This document shows positions 56,744-64,000 of a DNA stretch of 64,000 bases, one piece after another. The translations under genes and the position numbers were made by a program. The number at the start of each line of letters is the position of its first letter. Within the stretch, counting starts at the first letter, position 1. This stretch comes from Salvia splendens. Taxonomy: Eukaryota > Streptophyta > Magnoliopsida > Lamiales > Lamiaceae. Location of the stretch: the NCBI RefSeq assembly GCF_004379255.2, contig NC_056042.1, forward strand, positions 13,067,901 through 13,131,900. Reading direction: 5' to 3'. The notes under the pieces are model-generated. The model was not told the origin of the DNA. It made no database searches and saw only the letters and a list, made by a program, of their open reading frames with translations.

Positions 56744-57437
56744 AGTTACAGAAAATTCATACATGCTAAAATTTTTCAAAAATAACAAATTTTAGATAGC
56801 AATAAGATAGGAAATATGCATGAAATCGGATAAATGAAAGACATGATTACTTCGTGGAAGAGTTAGAGAAAGAATTCAGTACGCTCACATGTAAAACTTG
56901 ATTGCAAAAACTTGATCAATTTGAATGATGCAAGCATGATGGAATCGCTCAATTTCTAAACCAACTGTGAAGCCTCTCTATATGTGAGTTATAAGCCAAA
57001 AGTAGAACACTTTCTACTACTCTTTACAAAAGAAAAATTACGAGAGGCTAACTTTTAATATTGAGATGAAAATTGCACAAGTAGTGAGGACTAAAGGCAT
57101 TAGGATTTAACCATTTGAGCAGTTTTTCTTCCTTCGTTCCACGAACCCGCCTCATTACTAAAGGCACCCCTTAGTTAGCCACTTTGAGCCCATACACTCT
57201 TACCCATTCTTTGAAACCTTAAAACCAAAAATTTTCGTATCACATGAGGGAAGAGGGTCAAGAAGATGAAATTTATCAAGGGGAACAAAAGGGGATAGCA
57301 ATAGAATAAAAAAAAAATTAAAGGTAGCCGGGTCGATCAAGTTAGACAATCAGGTTGATCATACAAAAAAATTGAGAAAAGGTTTAAGAAAAGAAATGGG
57401 CATGAAATAGTTGCAACCTGACCCAGGAAAAAAAATA

Positions 57438-57639
57438 CTCCCTCCGTCCCATTAAATATGCAACATTTGCTTTTCGGCACAGGATTTTATGTAGTGTTGT
57501 TTTGTGAGTTAATGAAGAGAGAGTAAAGTAAGAGAGAAGAAAAAGTAGAGAGAGTATTGTTTCCATTTTTAGAAACGTTTCATTTTTAATGGGACAGACC
57601 AAAAAGGAAAACGTTTCATTTCTAATGGGACAGAGGGAG
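57438..57639. mobile_element. Stowaway MITE nested in the Athila-type element
   Basis: 202 bp between TA dinucleotides; termini CTCCCTCCGTCCCATTAAAT and TCTAATGGGACAGAGGGAG. It has internal GTTTCATTT blocks as in the 6835 copy. Confidence 0.88.
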
Positions 57640-58193
57640 TAAAATAAAGCCGAAAGTTATAAGGCTAAGGGTCAACATTGACCGAGAAGGAGCATCAAGT
57701 GGAAGAAGAAATAAACACCCCAAATTTGATCCAGCAAGTTTAGTCAAATCTTTGGCTTTTTGACTCATGTGATTTTCTCTTTTAAACTTAGAACCCCTAG
57801 GACCCTACCCTAACAAGTTACTACCCCTGAGCCCTGTTACAACCCGAAACAAAGACCTTAAGGAACTATCTTGTGCAGTCCGATTCAAAGTATTAAATTT
57901 GTAGCAACACCGAGTGAACAGTCCTAACATCTCTGGTGAGAAATGAGTGACTGAGTGAATCCAACAGTGGTTTTTCAATTGAGCAATCTTGACAAGCTGA
58001 CTCCTTGATCAAGCAGAAGCGAAAAAAGCAAAAACATAAGCTACTGGTTAATGGTATGACCTCGACCTCGGGTATGATTGTTGGAAAATTATTCGGTCCA
58101 ATGCATACATGTGAATACGTGTTTTTAGTTCTTGTTCTTCTTTCTTTTGCTTGTGAAATAAGTAAACCATGCCTGAAATAAGTGTGAGCAGTT

Positions 58194-59313
58194 TGATAAG
58201 GCTCATTTCATGCATCGGTTTTGGGGGTAAAACATATACTACTTGATCGGTTTATCGCGCAAACAAGTGTTAAAATGTGCAGAAATGCTACTTGTCCAAG
58301 GCAGCAAGGCCGAACTGAAAGGCCAAAAATTGGGGGAGTTGATCAAGGGGTGAGGTCAAGCAGTTAAAGTGGGGACCTCTGGTTTCCAGAAGGAAAACGT
58401 GAGGAAATGAGCTGGATGTGGCACACCATTCTGTTACCCAGGACGACGTTCTAAAAGGGGACACGTGCCAGCTTGTGAAGACGCCAGGACGAACCGATCA
58501 GAAATTTGTTATCCAAAAGCGTCGTTATTCTAGAAGAAAGAGCACGTAGCAATCAATGAGTCGCTCATCCTCTGCATGAGTGAATCGAGCTGGAGGCCGA
58601 ATCGAGCTTATAAATAGAGGCTGCGCCACCACAAGAAAGTATCCGAGACTTTACTTTCCGCCTAGTTTAGCTTAGTTCAGCTCTCTAGCTTAGTTTAGAT
58701 TAGTTCTGCTCTCTTAGCTTAGTTTAGTTCAGATCTCTAGTTTAGCTTAGATAGCGTAGTTAAAAGGGCGACCGAAGGGAACGCTACAGAATAACCATTT
58801 CTGTCGGCGTAACTTAAGTTTCCCGCTGAGATTCTTCTCAGTTTACCACTTTCTTTATTTTCGAAGTGTTAGCTTAGTTTATTTTCACGCTGTAATCGTA
58901 TCTTAGTTTAATCGAAGTTATTCTCTCTTTTAAATCGCGCATTTACTTTTCTGTTATTACCTGCAATTTACTTGACCCAGTGTTTAAATTTCCGTTAATC
59001 AAGCTAGCTAGTTTGAATTCTGCCTAGATAAAAACCGTAGTTAAAACTCCCAAGTTAAAGCGTGGCAGCAGCCAACCCCCCTGTTCACTACTCACACACT
59101 CGACACACCAACTTCTCTGTGGGATCGACCCCGAACTTGCCGGTTTACTGTTAAAGTAGTGCGAAATCGGGAGTTATAGATATTATCTTTGGCGCGTTTT
59201 GGTTCGAGGATTGATTCGATTAAGTAGCAACAACAATTTGCTAACTGGTCCAACCGATTCAGTTATCCTCCATATAACTTGATCCAATCTTAATCCGTGC
59301 GTTTCCGAGCCTG

Positions 59314-59316
<3 letters not shown>
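58194..59316 (+). repeat. 3' LTR of Athila-type element
   Basis: 1123 bp. Compared with the 5' LTR it lacks three short stretches (after CCGAACTGA near 58318, in the GTGAATCGAGC region, and one TTTAGCTTAG repeat unit). Confidence 0.9.

Positions 59317-59354
<38 letters not shown>
59317..59354. repeat. (AT)n microsatellite
   Basis: About 18 AT repeats at the right border of the Athila-type element. The matching left border is also TATATATA, so the element inserted into a TA repeat. Confidence 0.9.
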
Positions 59355-59355
<1 letters not shown>

Positions 59356-59357
<2 letters not shown>

Positions 59358-60396
59358 AATAACCCTATAACCAAATCTGAACCACACATATTTTCTAATC
59401 TTGTGGTTGAGATTCAAACTTAACTTTACTTCATAAAAAAAAGCGCGGGGTAAATATGTCATTTCCCTCATTTAATTTCTGAATTTCGCCAAATATCACG
59501 TAAAATGATAAAATGATATATGTTAGGTTTATTGCATAGAATAATAGTTTTGTCAGATAGAATGATACTCTGAGTTGATAAAATGATACTTTTGACTGAT
59601 AAAATGATAAAATGATATATGTTAGGTTTATTGCATAGAATGATAGTTTTGCCGGATAGAATGATACTCTGAGTTGATAAAATGATACTTTTGACTGATA
59701 AAATGATAAAATGATATATGTTAGGTTTATTGCATAGAATGATAGTTTTGCCGGATAGAATGATACTCTGAGTTGATAAAATGATACTTTTGACTGATAA
59801 AATGATAAAATGATAAAATGATAAAATGATAAAATGATAAAATTATTGCAGAATGATAATTTTGCCGTATAGAATGATACTCCGAGTTGATAAAATGATA
59901 CTTTTGACTGATAAAATGATAAAATGATATATGTTAGGTTTATTGCATAGAATGATAATTTTTCCGAATAGAATGATACTCTGAGTTGATAAAATGATAC
60001 TTTTGACTGATAAAATGATAAAATGATAACTGACAAGAATTTATTATGCATCCACACGATTATGCAGACTGTCAAAACACAATTCAATTTACTCTACCCA
60101 TGTTGAATCTAGTCCACAACCAATTCACATCAATATAAAAGACTCGGACGCCATATACATACATACATATGTGTAACTGAACCTCATACATCTTTATATC
60201 ATGGGAAATAAGATTTTACGTATTTAAATGAGCGAAATTTGGATACGTAAATTTTATCATGAGCGAAATTCAGAAATTAAATGAGTGAAATGACATATTT
60301 ACCCTCTGCGCCTTTTTTATGAAGGAAAGCTAAGTTTGAATCTAGACCACGTGATTTTAAAAATGTGTGGTCCAGATTTAGTTATAGGGTTATTAC
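59356..60396. mobile_element. inverted-repeat element containing a minisatellite
   Basis: The arms GTAATAACCCTATAAC (59356) and GTTATAGGGTTATTAC (ending 60396) extend inward for about 145 bp with roughly 80-90 per cent pairing (ACCACACAT, GGTAAATATGTCATTTC, TTTAATTTCTGAATTTCGC). A tandem-repeat block occupies the centre. No transposase and no clear target duplication; the superfamily is not assigned. Confidence 0.65.
59512..60030. repeat. 99-bp minisatellite, about five units
   Basis: The landmark TGTTAGGTTTATTGCATAGA starts at 59521, 59620, 59719 and 59932: two exact 99-bp steps, then a longer step containing an expansion of GATAAAAT (about 59800-59842). Units are built from ATGATA words (AGAATGATACTCTGAGTTG, AAAATGATACTTTTGACTG). 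Confidence 0.9.
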
Positions 60397-60425
60397 GGAA
60401 ATTGGAGTTATCATTATAATGCACC

Positions 60426-60426
60426 C

Positions 60427-60458
<32 letters not shown>

Positions 60459-60480
60459 GTATATATATATATATATGTAT
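60426..60480. repeat. TA/TATG microsatellite
   Basis: Runs of TATATA interrupted by TATG at regular places. Confidence 0.85.
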
Positions 60481-60494
60481 AGGGATGTATTAGG

Positions 60495-60522
60495 GTTTAG
60501 GCTTTTGATCAAAAGCCTAAAC
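60495..60522. other. 28-bp perfect palindrome
   Basis: The half-site GTTTAGGCTTTTGA is followed directly by its exact complement-reverse TCAAAAGCCTAAAC. It may be the subterminal part of an undetected element. Confidence 0.75.
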
Positions 60523-60949
60523 AAAGAAATACAGGCCGTTTTTCAGCCATTGGATTGTCTGAGATCATCTTGATTTAATAAGATCTTACGGTTTATTTAA
60601 TTCAATTTTTATTATTATTTGAATCATTTAAAATACAGAAAGGTTAATTAAGTAATTATCTATTTGTTGTTGGTTAATTGATCTCCTATAATCTAGCAAT
60701 TTAATTTACCTTTATCAAAGCATACGCGTCAATTGTGGTTTTAACTTTATCAACTGCATCTTCTTCGTGATTCATCTTTTGTAGCCATTGTTACCCCAGA
60801 TTTGCAGTCTAATTCTTACAGATAATTATTTTCACGTGTCAAATATATATCATCATCTTTTGAAGATCACAACTCCATTTGCGTTGCAGTTTAATCTTTT
60901 CAATTTTCGATTATATTTAATCATAGTTTGCAGTTTCCAAACTTTAAAA

Positions 60950-61865
60950 ATGGAATCCGAAACTCTTCCTACTTCGCATGTAGCTAATCAACCATACTCC
61001 GATGACGTTATTGGGAATACAAGTTATGGTCATTATTTTTATTTTTATTTGTTTGCTATGCTCCGATTCACATTTTAAATCTGTTTATTTCCTCGTCGTC
61101 GTTTGCGTGTATCTTTGCAAATATATTATTTGAGCGTTTTGTCTGCTATGCTTCTGTTTGTGTATAGTATGACACATTTTCATATATGATAATTTTGTTA
61201 GTTGTATGCCACTATGTAAGCCTATTATGAATTATTATCATCCTACACCCAGTATATGGTATTTTTTTGTTATTATCAATCATATTCCGGTGACGTTTTT
61301 GGGAATACAGGTTATGGTCATATTTTTTATTCATATTTTTTGATATGTTTATGTTGTCGTCTTCGTTTGTGTGGCTTTTCTCAAATATATTATTCTTCTG
61401 TTTTTCCCAATATGCTTTGATTTGAGTATAGTATGACACATTTTCATATATGATAATTGTATTAGATGTATGCCACGATATAAGCCTATTATGACCCATT
61501 ATCATTATACACTCAGTATATGGTTGCTTGTTTGTTATTAATTGTTTTTATTTCGTGTTTTTCTGATTATGAATTTTTACAGATTTAAATATACCAGAAT
61601 GCCCTATAGAGCATAAACCTTTTGTTGGTCGTAGCTTCTCCACATTGGACAACGCAATTGAATTTTATGAGAATTATGGTAGACTTGTTGGATTTGATAC
61701 AAGGAAGAACGGTTCAAAGAAGGTTGATGATGTCACCATATGGTTTTACATGGTGTGTAACATAGAGGGAGAACAGAAATTTAACGATCAACAACCCAAA
61801 CGATGACGTAAATCGAAAAAATGTGGATGTAATGCTTATGTCAAGTTTTTTAGTTTTTGTAAGTA
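60950..61865 (+). pseudogene. FAR1-related (FRS) gene fragment with FAR1 DNA-binding domain
   Basis: Exon 1 starts at 60950 (MESETLPTSHVANQPYSDD) and can be spliced after 61022 (phase 1, GTTATG donor) to an acceptor TTTACAG at 61582. Exon 2 reads DLNIPECPIEHKPFVGRSFS, TLDNAIEFYENYGRLVGFDT, RKNGSKKVDDVTIWFYMVCN, the N-terminal half of the FAR1 domain (a WRKY-GCM1 type zinc fold from MULE transposases). A TGA at 61804-61806 interrupts it just before the conserved KKCGCNAYVKF, which follows in frame and ends at 61865. No MULE or SWIM domains follow. FRS proteins are transposase-derived transcription factors; this copy is probably a truncated relic unless the stop is a consensus error. Confidence 0.6.
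60993..61523. repeat. tandem duplication, period 288 bp, across FRS exon 1/intron
   Basis: CATACTCCGATGACG...GGGAATACA at 60993 recurs as CATATTCCGGTGACG...GGGAATACAG at 61281. The downstream intron DNA (ATAGTATGACACATTTTCAT, AGCCTATTATGA, CAGTATATGG) is also duplicated. The second copy holds a better donor (CAG|GTTATG) than the first (CAA|GTTATG). Confidence 0.8.
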
Positions 61866-63335
61866 ATGTTCGTTTAATTCCTTTCTGGAGACCTCTTATA
61901 TTGCAATGTTAAGTATTTCGAAATTACTGAAGTCATTCATCAATGTTTGAGGCTTTTTGTTTGTCAATAGTTTTATGTCATGACTGAAATTTTGGATTAT
62001 TATGACTAAGGTTACTATTAAATGTTCATGACCTATATATTCATCTAGTATGACACAACAGACTAGATTAATATTTTGGAATATAAAATAATATTTTTAT
62101 GTCATGACTCTAATTTAATATTATTATGACCCTATGGACCCGTATTATTTTTTGACACATATCATTGGTTAGTATGACCCAAAGGCATACTTATAGTTTT
62201 AAGTAAATTTTTTTGCATGCTTGGATTGTACAAGCGTTATTAATGTGGTTAAAATATGAGCAGAAATGCGGTTTTGTTTTTTAAATTTGTTACCAGACTC
62301 CAAAAATATTCTTCAAACGTACTTATAATCAGTTTGTTTCATGTAAACATTTATATTCTTCTGTATGTGGCCTTCTGTTATTCAGTAGTTTTAGGTAATG
62401 CTTTCTATTGTTGTATATTTTGACACTGAGTAAACTAACAATTATATGACTCACATACGCAATGTATTATGACCCAGTGTATGGAGTCATGTTAATAGCA
62501 TCAGTATCGTTCAACAGACAAAATAGGGACGCACTCAAAGGTCATTGCAATGAATTTTTTTCTCAACTTATAGATGAAACAATATATAGTTTTGTTTGCC
62601 ATCCACTAGCCGAGTATAACGGAATTAAAAATCAAGGGTCACACTATGCCTAAAGAAACGAACAAAATGATCCACTAATTTAAGCTACGCAATACACATT
62701 TGGAGAGATCCATAGTTTGTTATCATGTTTTCTACGTTGATCTTTTTTTTCTTGTTCTCCTTTGCATAATGTTTATAAGCCGCCTCTTTATTCAGTAACG
62801 CGCTGTGATTATTTCCTGCCAACATCAACACACGGTTGTATTTAGTGTGATAGCTCATTATGTCAAGACAACTTTTAACTCAAAACATATTCACGTACTC
62901 ACATATTGGTCATTATTTGTTCAATATACATTGCTTTTCAAACTACTTCCACAGTTGAATGGTTTTCTTTAAAAGTAATGGTCATTAGATTTCATTAACA
63001 AAACTACGAATTAATCATTTCAAGTGTAGATTCATTGATTGTGTAATGTTTGGATTAATTTTCATAATGTCCAATGTCCAATTTAGACATAAGAAAGAAG
63101 TTAATATTGAGACATAATCATCATAACACAACAATTGTCTAATACACAACTCATAACAAATATAGCAAGATATTTATAGTATATAAATGTACACAGACAA
63201 ATATTCCAGCTTAGTGCTACTTTTAAAGAAATATTTTACAAACATTAAATACAATGACATTTATATTAACACATAGATGCCACCACATGTGTTCTAACAA
63301 AACAAAATTGTATTAGAGATATCATATCAAACATA
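61866..63335. other. intergenic, no gene seen
   Basis: AT-rich, with repeated TATGACC/TATGACA words at irregular spacing (62010-62180, 62430-62470) and only short open frames without motifs. Confidence 0.4.
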
Positions 63336-64000
63336 TCAAGTAAGTACTTGTTGAGAGGAGCACAGACCTTTACCAGGAATTGTTATATCTGCACCAGTCT
63401 CCTTAAGTGGTTCAGATTGCGGAGTTGTTTTGTTATGAGGTGCAATCACTGAAACATAAATACATCAGCGTATAACATTTAATCAAAAAATGCACGTAAA
63501 TATGCCTCTTATTCCAGAACTCTTTACCCATATATGGCATACCTATACATCAGTTTTTAAAGATCAGCGATACAATAATGTAACAAATATATAATTTTAA
63601 CCTGGATTTATGTCATGCATAGCATCACTTGCTTCAGTTGATGGTTTGGTTGAAGTTTGGACTTTTGCGTATAAAACAAAAGACCACAATTACATACCAG
63701 CTTCCAAAATCGAAAAAGAGGTCATACATCCAAAAACTAGAAGGTGAAATCTATTTACCCGTATGAGCTTTAGGGATCCGCGGTGGTTTGTTTGCAGTGT
63801 TTGTTCTCTGATACACTAGGTCAACAAAAAAAAAATGAAGTTAAAATTTTGATTGATTTTATGGGATGTAGGTCATGGGTTACAACATAGAACTAACCTT
63901 TTTTTTGTTATGAGTTGAAGATCCAGATGCTCTAGTATTCACCATTGTTGAATTTGATTGTTGGCTCCCTTTGTTCGTCGCCTTCAACAAACGGGATAGG
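63336..64000 (-). CDS. possible 3' exons of an unidentified gene, partial at window end
   Basis: Minus-strand segments bounded by splice-like sites: 64000-63898 (KATNKGSQQSNSTMVNTRAS, donor GTTAGT), 63815-63759 (YQRTNTANKPPRIPKAHT, acceptor CTAG, donor GTAAAT), 63661-63602 (VQTSTKPSTEASDAMHDINP, donor GTTAAA) and 63448-63336 (acceptor TTTCAG, ending SSQQVLT and stop). The last three join in frame. The first joins only if the A8 run at 63899-63906 is off by one base. Composition is Ser/Thr/Lys-rich and no domain is recognised; such tails occur in FRS and other transposase-derived proteins. It may not be a gene. Confidence 0.3.

Larger units (their letters stand above)
46150..59316 (+). mobile_element. 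complete Athila-type Ty3/gypsy retrotransposon
   Basis: LTRs at 46150-47327 and 58194-59316 begin TGATAAGG and end GCC(T/C)GCCA-type; flanks are ATATA on both sides (inside a TA repeat, so weak alone). The primer site TGGCGCCGTTGCCGGGGA is the standard Athila/Tat one. The order gag, protease, RT, RNase H, integrase is gypsy-type, and pol is followed by a third coding region (53990-56366). The total of 13.2 kb is normal for Athila. LTRs differ by many substitutions and three indels, and a Stowaway copy sits in the 3' untranslated part, so this is not a recent insertion. Confidence 0.92.

Noticed and set aside
59431..60087. 218-codon open frame on the minus strand
   Set aside because: It is produced by a 99-bp tandem repeat with no stop in one phase; no start context, domain or non-repetitive coding character.
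62462..62653. 63-codon frame as continuation of the FRS gene
   Set aside because: It does not resemble MULE transposase or SWIM segments and lacks clear splice sites in phase.

Overview
This is a window of nuclear DNA from a flowering plant, most likely a eudicot. Evidence: spliced genes with GT-AG introns, Ty1/copia and Athila-type Ty3/gypsy LTR retrotransposons, Stowaway, PIF/Harbinger, hAT and Mutator-like DNA transposons, a FAR1-type domain and a plant transportin gene. No bacterial operons, tRNA, rRNA or CRISPR were seen. The family or species cannot be fixed from the window.

Layout. 1-4512: 3' part of a decayed copia element (A) with its 3' LTR. 4576-6395: PIF/Harbinger element carrying only ORF1. 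6674-7896: nested small elements (Harbinger fragment, Stowaway, hAT MITE). 7897-12978: complete copia element (B, minus strand) with two identical 193-bp LTRs and a 5-bp target duplication. 14912-20104: complete Tork/TNT1-like copia element (C). 20556-22240: degenerate MULE transposase. 23512-38269: the main host gene, a minus-strand Transportin-1 (TRN1) homologue; 28 coding exons were resolved, covering all but the first about 62 residues. Its introns hold four Stowaway elements, a long-inverted-repeat Mutator-like element (24586-25722) and an hAT element with a captured gene fragment (36747-37710). 38940-42014: foldback element, LTR-derived repeat, Harbinger transposase relic, hAT MITE. 42135-42572: small GRF zinc-finger membrane protein. 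42930-45661: gag-only LTR retrotransposon. 46150-59316: complete 13.2-kb Athila-type element with gag, pol and a third coding region behind pol. 59317-60522: microsatellites and an inverted-repeat element with a 99-bp minisatellite. 60950-61865: FAR1-domain gene fragment. 63336-64000: possible 3' exons of a minus-strand gene.

The genes do not form a pathway. TRN1 is the only clear host housekeeping gene; nearly everything else is transposon, nested and in several cases datable by target duplications. Nearly all frame breaks I could resolve, in TRN1 and in several transposons, are single-base gains or losses inside short homopolymers, so part of the apparent pseudogenisation may be consensus error and should be checked against reads.
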